Shown: piece after piece, positions 30,041-36,719 of the stretch | Layout: each line of letters begins with the position of its first letter | Numbering within the stretch: the stretch's first letter is position 1 | Assembly (NCBI RefSeq): GCF_026168515.1 | Contig: NZ_CP093443.1 | Location: forward strand, 1,054,001 to 1,118,000 | Source: Brevibacterium spongiae | GTDB taxonomy: Bacteria > Actinomycetota > Actinomycetes > Actinomycetales > Brevibacteriaceae | Length of the DNA stretch: 64,000 nucleotides | Reading direction: 5' to 3' | Position numbers and translations under genes: made by a program | The notes under the pieces: model-generated | Database searches by the model: none | What the model saw: only the letters and a program-made list of their open reading frames with translations | What the model was told of the DNA's origin: nothing

Positions 30041-30212
30041 GAGGTGATGTCCTTGGGACTGGGCGCACTCCGGCGCGGGTCAGATGGGCCGAATGGGGCC
30101 ATCACCGTGACGATGTGAGAGGACACCTCACCTCAGGGGCGAATGCTCGACGGGGACTGTTTCCCGCGCCGAGGTGGTCGACCGTTCCGGTCGGCAGATG
30201 CAGAGGCGTCGT

Positions 30213-30518
30213 TCAGGCGATGGCGCAGACGACCCGTGAGGGTGCTCTGGCCAAAGCGGTGCCAGGAGTGCCCGGCTCCTCGGGCATGCTGAATTCGCGG
30301 ATGCTCCGACGCGTATCAGGAAGCGACGGCGCAGGTGCAGACAGCGACAGCACGCGCAGCAGCGCTGCGCCCGCCCATGCGGCGATCGGCGTCAGCAGCG
30401 CAGCGCCGAGGAGAGCCAGGACGATGAGATGAATGGGGGACTGGGGGACGACCGAATCGAGGTCGGCCGAGAGCACGACGACGAGCAGCTGCAGTGTCAG
30501 CCACACATTCGCCATCAT
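30213..30518 (-). CDS. Small membrane protein upstream of yidC (DUF6412-like)
   Basis: 101 residues with two hydrophobic segments (WLTLQLLVVVLSADL and HLIVLALLGAALLTPIAAWAGAALLRVL) and a proline-rich cytoplasmic tail. The ATG at 30518 has AAGGGG at good spacing on the minus strand; the next codon is also ATG (30515). It precedes yidC by 172 bases on the same strand. As far as I recall, similar small proteins (DUF6412) accompany secondary YidC genes in actinobacteria, but the family call is tentative. Confidence 0.6.
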   Translation of the reverse strand: MMANVWLTLQLLVVVLSADLDSVVPQSPIHLIVLALLGAALLTPIAAWAGAALLRVLSLSAPAPSLPDTRRSIREFSMPEEPGTPGTALARAPSRVVCAIA

Positions 30519-30576
30519 CTCGTCCCCTTCCAGACCCCACGATGCTAACACGCGGGCCTGAGCGGATCGCCCGGTT

Positions 30577-31206
30577 CTAGGCCTCGGCGAGGTCCGGATC
30601 CCGGGCGAGACGGACGAGCGCCGCCGCGAAACCCGCGAGGTCGTCGCCATCGACGAGAGCGGCCAGCTTCTCGTCGTGCTCCGGCAGCCCGGACGTCTTC
30701 GCACCCTTGCGGACGAGCGGGTCGAAGGCAGGCCTCACCGAGGGCCAGACCTGCTGGACCTCCCGGAGGAAGATATTCGCCCCGGTCGGGCCGATCCCGG
30801 TGAATTCCTGGAGGAGCCGCGCAATCCGACGAGGCTGCCCGTCGGCCTCGTCACGCAGCTTCCGCAGATCCCCGTCCCACCGGTCGATGAGCAGATCGGC
30901 GGCCTCGGCCAGGCGGGTGGCGGTGCTCTCGTCGTACCGTCGATACCCGCCGCGGCCGAGCACCTCGACCCGCTGTTCCCAGGTGCTCGCGCGCAGACGC
31001 TGCGGCGTCCTCCACTTCGCTGAGAACAGCTCCCGCGCGGTCGACAGCGCAATATCGGAGCTGATGCGTGTGGACAGGAGCAGACTGAGCACGAGCAGCT
31101 GCCACAGCGGGGCAGGCTTGTCCCGGAGGGTGATCGCGGCCTCGGCGGCGAATGTGGCGCCGTGGGCATCGATGAGGTGGCGGGCCCGCTCTCGCTGTGT
31201 GCTCAT
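30577..31206 (-). CDS. Endonuclease III-like HhH protein lacking the catalytic lysine and iron-sulfur cysteines
   Basis: 209 residues. The helical domain and helix-hairpin-helix of the EndoIII/HhH-GPD superfamily are recognisable (LLLSTRISSDIALSTARELF, then LLQEFTGIGPTGANIFLREVQ). In active bifunctional glycosylases the hairpin reads GVGRKTA with a catalytic lysine; here it is GIGPTGA, so the lysine is missing. An aspartate (AFDPLVRK) near the expected Asp position remains. There is no C-terminal Cys cluster. The start is supported by TAGGAT seven bases upstream (leaderless). It may bind DNA or act as a monofunctional glycosylase. Confidence 0.75.
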   Translation of the reverse strand: MSTQRERARHLIDAHGATFAAEAAITLRDKPAPLWQLLVLSLLLSTRISSDIALSTARELFSAKWRTPQRLRASTWEQRVEVLGRGGYRRYDESTATRLAEAADLLIDRWDGDLRKLRDEADGQPRRIARLLQEFTGIGPTGANIFLREVQQVWPSVRPAFDPLVRKGAKTSGLPEHDEKLAALVDGDDLAGFAAALVRLARDPDLAEA

Positions 31207-31288
31207 GCCGCCGATCCTAAGTCTGCGCCCCGCCGACGGGTCAAGAGCTCCGGAGCCTCAGGCGCCTCGGGTGATCTGAGCGCCGATG

Positions 31289-31348
31289 GTCGTCTGCTCA
31301 CAGCGGCAGGCATCTGCGCGGAGCGGATTCGTGTTCCGCCACCGCGGA
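31289..31348 (+). promoter_or_regulatory. Candidate ClgR/PopR-type operator region of the clpP pair
   Basis: Upstream of clpP lie CGTCTGCT...GGCAGGCA (31288-31309), half-sites resembling the Streptomyces PopR box but with a 6-base instead of 3-base spacer, and three alternating GCGGA/TCCGC half-sites (31323-31327, 31335-31339, 31344-31348). None is an exact consensus, so this is a suggestion only. Confidence 0.3.
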
Positions 31349-31368
31349 CCGACTGCCAGAGTGGCCGC

Positions 31369-31995
31369 ATGAATACATACACCCAGCCGCCCACACTTTC
31401 GGACATCGACGAATCCGCGCCGCCGACGATCCCCGAATCGCAGCGAATGCTCTACGCCTACCGCTCCGTCGTCTTCAACGGAGAGCTGCGCGACGAGAAC
31501 GGGATGGAGATCATCTCCCGCCTCGTCCTCCTCTCCGCCGAGGACCCGCGCTCCGATATCCACCTGTGGATCAACTCACCGGGCGGATCCGTGCCCATGA
31601 TGCACGCGATCGCCGATACCATCGCCACCCTGCCCAACGACATCGTCACGATCGCTTTCGGGTGGGCCGCCTCGGCGGGGCAGTTCGTCCTGTCCATGGG
31701 CACCCCCGGCAAACGCCTCGCCCTGCCCCACGCCCGCATCCTCCTCCACCAGGGATCGAGCGGAATCGGTGGGGCTGCGGCCGACATCGAACTCCAAGGC
31801 GATGACTTGCGGGCAGTGCGCGATTCGGTGCTCACCCGCATCGCCAAGGCGACCGGACAGACCTATGAGCAGGTGTTCGCCGATTCGCTGCGGGACAAAT
31901 GGTTCGACGCCGAGGCGGCCCGCGACTACGGGCTCATCGACGCCATCCTCACCGACCCCGCCCAGCTGCACGCCCAGATCGGAGGAGCCCGATGA
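31369..31995 (+). CDS. clpP: ClpP family serine protease subunit, catalytically complete
   Basis: 208 residues, ATG 31369; the in-frame extension upstream is Arg/Ala-rich and not conserved-looking. The Clp protease triad is intact: S102 (GWAASAGQF), H127 (ILLHQG) and D176 (LRDKWF). The oxyanion-region INSPGGSV is present. It overlaps the following gene by four bases (ATGA); that gene encodes a ClpP paralogue without the Ser and His. ClpP forms 14-mers that degrade proteins fed by ClpC/ClpX-type unfoldases; a candidate unfoldase lies 2.3 kb upstream. Probably the ClpP3-like, not the housekeeping, copy because no clpX or tig is adjacent. Confidence 0.92.
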   Translation: MNTYTQPPTLSDIDESAPPTIPESQRMLYAYRSVVFNGELRDENGMEIISRLVLLSAEDPRSDIHLWINSPGGSVPMMHAIADTIATLPNDIVTIAFGWAASAGQFVLSMGTPGKRLALPHARILLHQGSSGIGGAAADIELQGDDLRAVRDSVLTRIAKATGQTYEQVFADSLRDKWFDAEAARDYGLIDAILTDPAQLHAQIGGAR

Positions 31996-32573
31996 GCCAG
32001 TACACGATTCCCAATGTCGTCGACCGAACCGGCGGCAGCGAGAAGATCGTCGACGTCTATTCGCACCTGCTCGGAAACCGCATCGTCTACCTCGGTGTGC
32101 CCATCGACGACGGGGTGGCGAACACGATCATCGCGCAGCTGCTCCACCTCGACGCGAGCAGCCGGGACCTGCCGATCAGCATGTACATCAACTCCCCGGG
32201 CGGATCATTGACGGCGATGACCGCAATCTACGACGCCATGAGCCACATCGGATCCCCCGTCGCGACCACCTGCATCGGGCAGGCCGCCGCCGATGCGGCC
32301 GTGCTTCTGGCCGCCGGGGAACCCGGGCAGCGGTCCATGCTCGCTCATGCTCGGGCCGTGCTGCGCCAACCGCACGCCGAAGGGGCCAGAGGCACGATCC
32401 CCGATCTCATCGTCGCCGCCGACGAGATCGTCCGACAGCGCCGAGAAGTCGAGGGGATGCTCGCTCACAGCACCGGACGGACCCCGGAGCAGATCCACCG
32501 CGACCTCGACCGGGACCTCGTCCTCGACGCACAGGCGGTACGGGAGTTCGGACTCATCGACGCCATCGTCTGA
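31992..32573 (+). CDS. ClpP-like subunit with destroyed active site (ClpR-like)
   Basis: 193 residues with the complete ClpP fold (INSPGGSLTAMTAIYDAM, GQAAADAAVLLAAG, AVREFGLIDAIV). The catalytic serine position of GQAAS is alanine (A100, followed by D101), and the histidine of the HQP motif is arginine (R125, RQPH). Only the aspartate (D175) remains, so it cannot be a serine protease. It resembles the inactive ClpR subunits of cyanobacteria and plastids. The 4-base overlap with the active clpP gene implies equal synthesis and probably a mixed ring. Confidence 0.9.
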   Translation: MSQYTIPNVVDRTGGSEKIVDVYSHLLGNRIVYLGVPIDDGVANTIIAQLLHLDASSRDLPISMYINSPGGSLTAMTAIYDAMSHIGSPVATTCIGQAAADAAVLLAAGEPGQRSMLAHARAVLRQPHAEGARGTIPDLIVAADEIVRQRREVEGMLAHSTGRTPEQIHRDLDRDLVLDAQAVREFGLIDAIV

Positions 32574-32642
32574 GCGTCGTACTCCCGCCGAGGTGGACGA
32601 CAGTACTCCCGTGGGACGACGACGCAGGCGGGCGAAGGTCGC

Positions 32643-32648
32643 TACGAT
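32643..32648 (+). promoter_or_regulatory. -10 box of leaderless histidine kinase gene
   Basis: TACGAT ends six bases before the ATG at 32655 with no ribosome site. It shows that the two-component genes have their own promoter, separate from the clpP pair. Confidence 0.5.
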
Positions 32649-32654
32649 CGAGAG

Positions 32655-34013
32655 ATGACACCGGAGCGCCGTGATCGACGCGAGCGCGGCAACGCAGACT
32701 CACGGCGCGCACCACGACGGCTCGTGCTGCTCACCGTAGCCGCGCTCGTGCTGCAGCTGCCGTTTGCCCTGTGGGTGGCCCTCCAGGCCGAAACCGCGCC
32801 GAGCGCGAGCACCGTGCGCATCGGCGCAGCGGTCGTCTCACCGGCGCTCTTCTTCCTCATGGCACGGTGGGCCGGGCCTCGCGTCGCTGCGCTCGCGGCT
32901 CTCACACTCCTCGACATCCTCGTGTGGGCGGCAGTGTCTCCCTCGATCTCGATCGGAGGCATCGATCATGGGCCCGGAAACGGTCCCTGGGGTGAACGAG
33001 GGCCGTGGGCACCGGCCCTCGCCGGGGAGGAACTGACGCCGTTCTATGCCGCATTCCTCTTCTCCGTCGTCGCGGCCATGGCCCGCGGCCGTCAGCTGTG
33101 GGCGATCGCCTCAGCGGCCGGAGTCTGGGCGGGTTCCCTGCTGCTGGGTCCTGTGCTCGGGATCGACTGGTCGGTCGGGAGGGTGGTCTCGGCGACGATG
33201 GGCCTTGCCATCGCTGTGGGCATCGGCGCGTTCGTCCGCCGTCGCCGGGAGTTGGGCCGACAGGCGGAGGCTGAGCAGCAGGCACGCCACGCCGAGGTGA
33301 TCCAGGCCGAGCGGCTGCGCATCGCGCGGGACCTCCACGACGTCCTCGGACACGCACTGTCTCAGATCAACGTGCAGGCCGGCGTCGGCGAACACCTCAT
33401 CGACCGCGATCCCGCGCAGGCCCGTTCGGCGCTCGCCGCGATCAGGGAGCTCAGCCGCACGGGACTCAACGAGGTGCGCACCGTGCTGCATACGATGCGC
33501 TCGGACACCGGAACCCCGGCCGCACCGGGATCGGCTCCCTTTGCACCCGTGCACGGAATCGATGACGTTCCCGCGCTCGTGGCCCGCCTCGCCGGATCCA
33601 CCGAGATCCGTCTGAACGATCGGCGCAGCACAGATGCGACCGGAGCACCGGAGAAGCCGGGGCAGTCCACGGATGCGGCCGCCTTTCGGATCATCCAGGA
33701 GGCGCTGACGAACATCTCCAGGCATGCGCAGGCGGACACCGCGCAGATCACGATCGAACGGCGGGCCGGACGGCTGCAGGTGACGATCAGCGATGACGGC
33801 ACAGGGATGTCGACCAGCGCCGAGGGGGCCGGGATCCTGGGCATGCGCGAGCGGGCGAAGCTGCTCGGCGGAACGCTCGGCATCGCCTCGGCGGGGGAGG
33901 GCGGAACAGTCGTCAGCGTCGACCTGCCGTGGAGCGCCGACGACGCAGACGCACCGGCGGCGCCGGAACCGCCAGGGACACCAGAGACACCAGGAGATGA
34001 GGCGCAAGCATGA
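32655..34013 (+). CDS. Sensor histidine kinase, NarL/LiaS (HisKA_3) type
   Basis: 452 residues: a basic N-terminus, about five to six membrane helices (residues 22-195) with a small extracytoplasmic loop containing GIDHGPGNGPWGERG, a coiled linker (RRELGRQAEAEQQARHAEVIQ), then the HisKA_3 domain with phospho-acceptor H228 (RIARDLHDVLGHALS) and an HATPase_c domain (QEALTNISRHAQ, DDGTGM, GILGMRERAKLLGG). The acidic proline-rich tail is not conserved. It overlaps the response regulator by four bases (ATGA). The stimulus is unknown; the membrane input suggests an envelope signal. Confidence 0.92.
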   Translation: MTPERRDRRERGNADSRRAPRRLVLLTVAALVLQLPFALWVALQAETAPSASTVRIGAAVVSPALFFLMARWAGPRVAALAALTLLDILVWAAVSPSISIGGIDHGPGNGPWGERGPWAPALAGEELTPFYAAFLFSVVAAMARGRQLWAIASAAGVWAGSLLLGPVLGIDWSVGRVVSATMGLAIAVGIGAFVRRRRELGRQAEAEQQARHAEVIQAERLRIARDLHDVLGHALSQINVQAGVGEHLIDRDPAQARSALAAIRELSRTGLNEVRTVLHTMRSDTGTPAAPGSAPFAPVHGIDDVPALVARLAGSTEIRLNDRRSTDATGAPEKPGQSTDAAAFRIIQEALTNISRHAQADTAQITIERRAGRLQVTISDDGTGMSTSAEGAGILGMRERAKLLGGTLGIASAGEGGTVVSVDLPWSADDADAPAAPEPPGTPETPGDEAQA

Positions 34014-34684
34014 CACCGATCAGGGTCGCGATCGCCGATGACCATCAGCTCGTACGGGCGGGCTTCGCCTCGCTGCTGGGCTCCGAAGACGATATCGACG
34101 TCACGATCGAAGCCTCCGGCGGGGAGGAGCTGCTGGCCGAGCTGAGGCGGGCCCCTGTCGACGTCGTCCTCATGGACATCCGCATGCCCGCAGGCGACGG
34201 CCTGTGGGCGACCGAGGAGATCGCCGCAGATCCGCGCCTCGACTCGGTCCGAGTCGTGCTCGTGACGACCTTCGGACTCGACGAGTACATCGTGCGTGCC
34301 GTGCGCGCCGGGGCCAGCGGATTCCTGCTCAAGGACACCGATCCTGTCGACCTCATCCGCGCCGTACGCGTCGTCGCCGCCGGCGACGCGCTGCTCTCAC
34401 CGGAGGTCACAAGATATCTGCTCTCCCGCATGTCGCTGGGGTTGAGGGCGGAACCGAGCGCGCAGCTGAATGTGCTCACCGACCGCGAACGCGAAGTCCT
34501 CGGCCTCGTCGGGCAAGGGGCCACGAATGACGAGATCGCCGCAGAGCTCGTGCTCTCGCCGCTGACCGCGAAGACCCATGTCTCGCGCATCATGACCAAG
34601 GTCGGTGCCAGAGATCGCGTCCACCTCGTCGTCCTCGCCTACGAATCAGGCCTGGTGTCCCCGGGCTGGCTGAGGGAGGGGTGA
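34010..34684 (+). CDS. NarL/LuxR-family response regulator
   Basis: 224 residues. Receiver domain with the acidic pocket (VAIADDHQLVRAGF), phospho-accepting D56 (VVLMDIRMP) and conserved K in FLLKDTDP; C-terminal LuxR helix-turn-helix (LTDREREVLGLVGQGATNDEIAAELVLSPLTAKTHVSRIMTKVGARDR). It is translationally coupled to the kinase gene. A palindrome upstream of the next gene is a candidate target. Confidence 0.94.
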   Translation: MTPIRVAIADDHQLVRAGFASLLGSEDDIDVTIEASGGEELLAELRRAPVDVVLMDIRMPAGDGLWATEEIAADPRLDSVRVVLVTTFGLDEYIVRAVRAGASGFLLKDTDPVDLIRAVRVVAAGDALLSPEVTRYLLSRMSLGLRAEPSAQLNVLTDREREVLGLVGQGATNDEIAAELVLSPLTAKTHVSRIMTKVGARDRVHLVVLAYESGLVSPGWLREG

Positions 34685-34767
34685 GGCATGCTCCCGACGG
34701 AGCAGGGCAGGTGACTCCTGCAGGGGGATTCGCCGGGGTTGGAAAAGGCGTGTGATTGTCCTCAGAC

Positions 34768-34782
34768 CCACGAACCGCGTGG
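34768..34782. promoter_or_regulatory. Palindrome CCACG-N5-CGTGG upstream of SHOCT gene
   Basis: CCACG AACCG CGTGG is a perfect 5+5 inverted repeat 21 bases before the SHOCT gene start. Position and symmetry suit a response-regulator or repressor site; the link to the adjacent regulator is inferred only. Confidence 0.35.
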
Positions 34783-34802
34783 ACACCGCTCAAGGAGGCA
34801 TC

Positions 34803-35084
34803 ATGCACATGGAACACGGACCGCTGGCCTGGCCGTTCTTCTTCCTCATCCCGATCTTCTGGGTCCTCGTCATCGGGCTCATCATCACACTCATCGTCAC
34901 CCTCAACCGTCGCCGCTGGCGGCAGGCCGGTGGACCGCCGTGGGTGAATGCAGCAAGGGAAGGATCCGAGAGCGCCGAGGCGACCCTGGCCGAGCGTTTT
35001 GCGCAGGGGGACATCGAGGAAGACGAATATCGCGCTCGACTCGAGGTTCTGCGGGCGAACCGCCTCGAAACCGGGAACGGCTGA
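34803..35084 (+). CDS. Small membrane protein with SHOCT domain
   Basis: 93 residues: a strong membrane helix (PFFFLIPIFWVLVIGLIITLIVTL), a basic patch (NRRRWRQ), and a C-terminal SHOCT motif (LAERFAQGDIEEDEYRARLEVL). The start ATG 34803 is set by AAGGAGG about five bases upstream; an earlier in-frame ATG at 34752 has no such site. SHOCT helices are found in small proteins that oligomerise at membranes and are often stress-induced. It follows the two-component genes by 118 bases and may be their target. Confidence 0.8.
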   Translation: MHMEHGPLAWPFFFLIPIFWVLVIGLIITLIVTLNRRRWRQAGGPPWVNAAREGSESAEATLAERFAQGDIEEDEYRARLEVLRANRLETGNG

Positions 35085-35109
35085 GAGTCCCGGGCCGCCG
35101 CTGGTCGGC

Positions 35110-35424
35110 TCAGGCCGCCAGAGCGAGCCGCATCTGTCCCGCACTCGGGTGGGACGGTGCGGCTTGCGTCATGCCTGCGGCGGCGAGTACGAGCACCTGC
35201 GGCAGCTGCAGTCCGAGCACGACGGCGACGGCCTCGATGACCTCCGACGACGGGTCCTTCAGGCCGCGTTCGATCTCGGAGAGGAACTGCGTCGAGACCC
35301 CGGAACGGTCAGAGACCTGAGCCAGGGTGAGCCCCAGCTCTGTGCGGCGAAGTCGGATCGTCCGGCCGAGCGCCTCACGCCACAGCGGCGGAGGTGTCGG
35401 CGTGTGCGGGAGGATACGGGTCAT
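35110..35424 (-). CDS. ClgR/PopR-like XRE-family regulator with ssrA-like C-terminus
   Basis: 104 residues. An XRE helix-turn-helix (GRTIRLRRTELGLTLAQVSDRSGVSTQFLSEIERGLKDPSSEVIEAVAVVLGL) closely follows the pattern of actinobacterial ClgR and PopR, activators of clp genes (SxxFLSEIERGxKxPSSE). The C-terminus is GQMRLALAA; the final ALAA equals the end of the ssrA tag recognised by Clp proteases. Streptomyces PopR and ClgR are known to be degraded by ClpP through C-terminal alanines. TAGGCT six bases before the ATG makes it leaderless. It lies 2.5 kb from the clpP pair, its likely target. Confidence 0.8.
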   Translation of the reverse strand: MTRILPHTPTPPPLWREALGRTIRLRRTELGLTLAQVSDRSGVSTQFLSEIERGLKDPSSEVIEAVAVVLGLQLPQVLVLAAAGMTQAAPSHPSAGQMRLALAA

Positions 35425-35575
35425 GGTCTGAGCCTAGATCCCTGGCGGCCGCCTCGGCGAGGGTTTCTGCTCTGAGCAGATGCCGGACCAAGATGCGAAC
35501 AGGTGGGCCGGACCTGATCTCAACGGATGCGTCGAACGTGAACTGAGTCACAGGTATTGCGAAACACGCATCGAG

Positions 35576-35594
35576 TTAAGTTAGGCTGTCCTAC
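35576..35594. promoter_or_regulatory. Iron box (DtxR/IdeR-type operator)
   Basis: The 19 bases match the DtxR/IdeR consensus TTAGGTTAGCCTAACCTAA at 14 positions. A -10-like TAGGCT lies inside it, so iron-loaded IdeR would block the promoter of the binding-protein gene 50 bases downstream. Confidence 0.75.
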
Positions 35595-35644
35595 GTTCAT
35601 GTCGAGGAGTCGTTGCGGCTCCGACCACTGTCGAAAGGACAGGA

Positions 35645-36673
35645 ATGTCAGTTCCTCACAGCCGCCGTGCTGTCATCGCCGGAGCCATCGTCGCTCTCTC
35701 CCTCACAGCCACCGCCTGCGGTCAAGGGTCGCAGGCCTCGGAGGAGGCCGGTTCAGCGAACTTCGAGACCGTGACGATCAAGCATGCGCTGGGCGAAGCG
35801 GTGATCGAGGCAGAGCCCGAACGCGTCGTCACCCTCGGCCAGGGGTCGACGGAGACCGCGATCGCTCTGGGCAAGACGCCGGTCGGCACGGAGGAGTACG
35901 CCTGGGGATCGGATGAGACCGGGTACATGCCGTGGATCTACGAGGCTGTGAAGGACAAGGGCGAGAAGCTGCCCGAACAGTTCCAGGGCGACACCGAACT
36001 CGACGTCGAAGCCATCGCCGAACTCGAACCCGATGTCATCCTCGCCCCCTGGTCGGGAGTGACCGCCGAACAGTACAAGCAGCTCGACGCGATCGCACCG
36101 ACCGTGGCCTACCCGAAGCAGCCGTGGACGATCGAATGGGACGAACAGATCACGACGATCGGCAAGGCACTCGGCCAGGAGGAGGAGTCGGAGAGCCTCG
36201 TCAAGGACATCAAGAAGCAGCTGACCGAGGCCAAGCGGGACGAGTACAAAGACCTCACGTTCTCCTACGTCTACAACTCCGGCCCCGGGACCCTCGGCGT
36301 CTTCTACCCCAGCGAGCAGCGCGTCGCCATGGTCTCGGCGCTGGGACTCACTCCCGACCCGGTCATCGAGGAGCTGAAGAAGGAGTACGACGAACCGGGC
36401 ACGGACTCGGCGCTCATCGGTCTGGAGAACGCCGATAAGCTCAATGACTCGGACCTCATCTTCACGTTCTACTCCGACGCGAAGAACAAGAAGGAAGTGG
36501 AGTCCCAAGGACTGTACGCGAACATTCCCGCGATCAAGTCCGGTGCCGTCGTGGCATCGGAGGATCAGGCATTCGTCACCGGATCCTCGATCATCAACCC
36601 GCTCACCGTGCCGTGGACGCTCGAGCGCTACGTGCCGATGATCGACAAGGCAGTGAAGAAGCTCGACAAGTAA
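35645..36673 (+). CDS. Iron-siderophore ABC transporter substrate-binding lipoprotein
   Basis: 342 residues, class III (FecB/FepB/FhuD-like) binding protein. Signal peptide with lipobox LTATAC (Cys at residue 25), then VTIKHALGEAVIEAEPERVVTLGQGSTETAIALG and ELEPDVILAPWSGVTAEQY, both typical of this cluster. The iron box directly upstream predicts induction under iron starvation. No permease or ATPase gene follows, so it must use a transporter encoded elsewhere. It has a ribosome site gaaagga close to the ATG. The ligand (which siderophore or haem) is unknown. Confidence 0.9.
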   Translation: MSVPHSRRAVIAGAIVALSLTATACGQGSQASEEAGSANFETVTIKHALGEAVIEAEPERVVTLGQGSTETAIALGKTPVGTEEYAWGSDETGYMPWIYEAVKDKGEKLPEQFQGDTELDVEAIAELEPDVILAPWSGVTAEQYKQLDAIAPTVAYPKQPWTIEWDEQITTIGKALGQEEESESLVKDIKKQLTEAKRDEYKDLTFSYVYNSGPGTLGVFYPSEQRVAMVSALGLTPDPVIEELKKEYDEPGTDSALIGLENADKLNDSDLIFTFYSDAKNKKEVESQGLYANIPAIKSGAVVASEDQAFVTGSSIINPLTVPWTLERYVPMIDKAVKKLDK

Positions 36674-36681
36674 GCAGGCGG

Positions 36682-36719
36682 AGAAGCTGGGCGCTCTCAG
36701 TCGAGGGCGCTCAGCTTCT
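36682..36719. terminator. Hairpin terminator between convergent genes
   Basis: AGAAGCTGGGCGC and GCGCTCAGCTTCT form a 13-bp stem with one G-T pair and a 12-base loop, followed by TT. It spans the 3' end of the L,D-transpeptidase gene. Confidence 0.65.

Noticed and set aside
31288..31309. Exact PopR operator upstream of clpP
   Set aside because: Half-sites resemble the published box but the spacer is 6 instead of 3 bases and two positions differ, so it is kept only as a low-confidence candidate.
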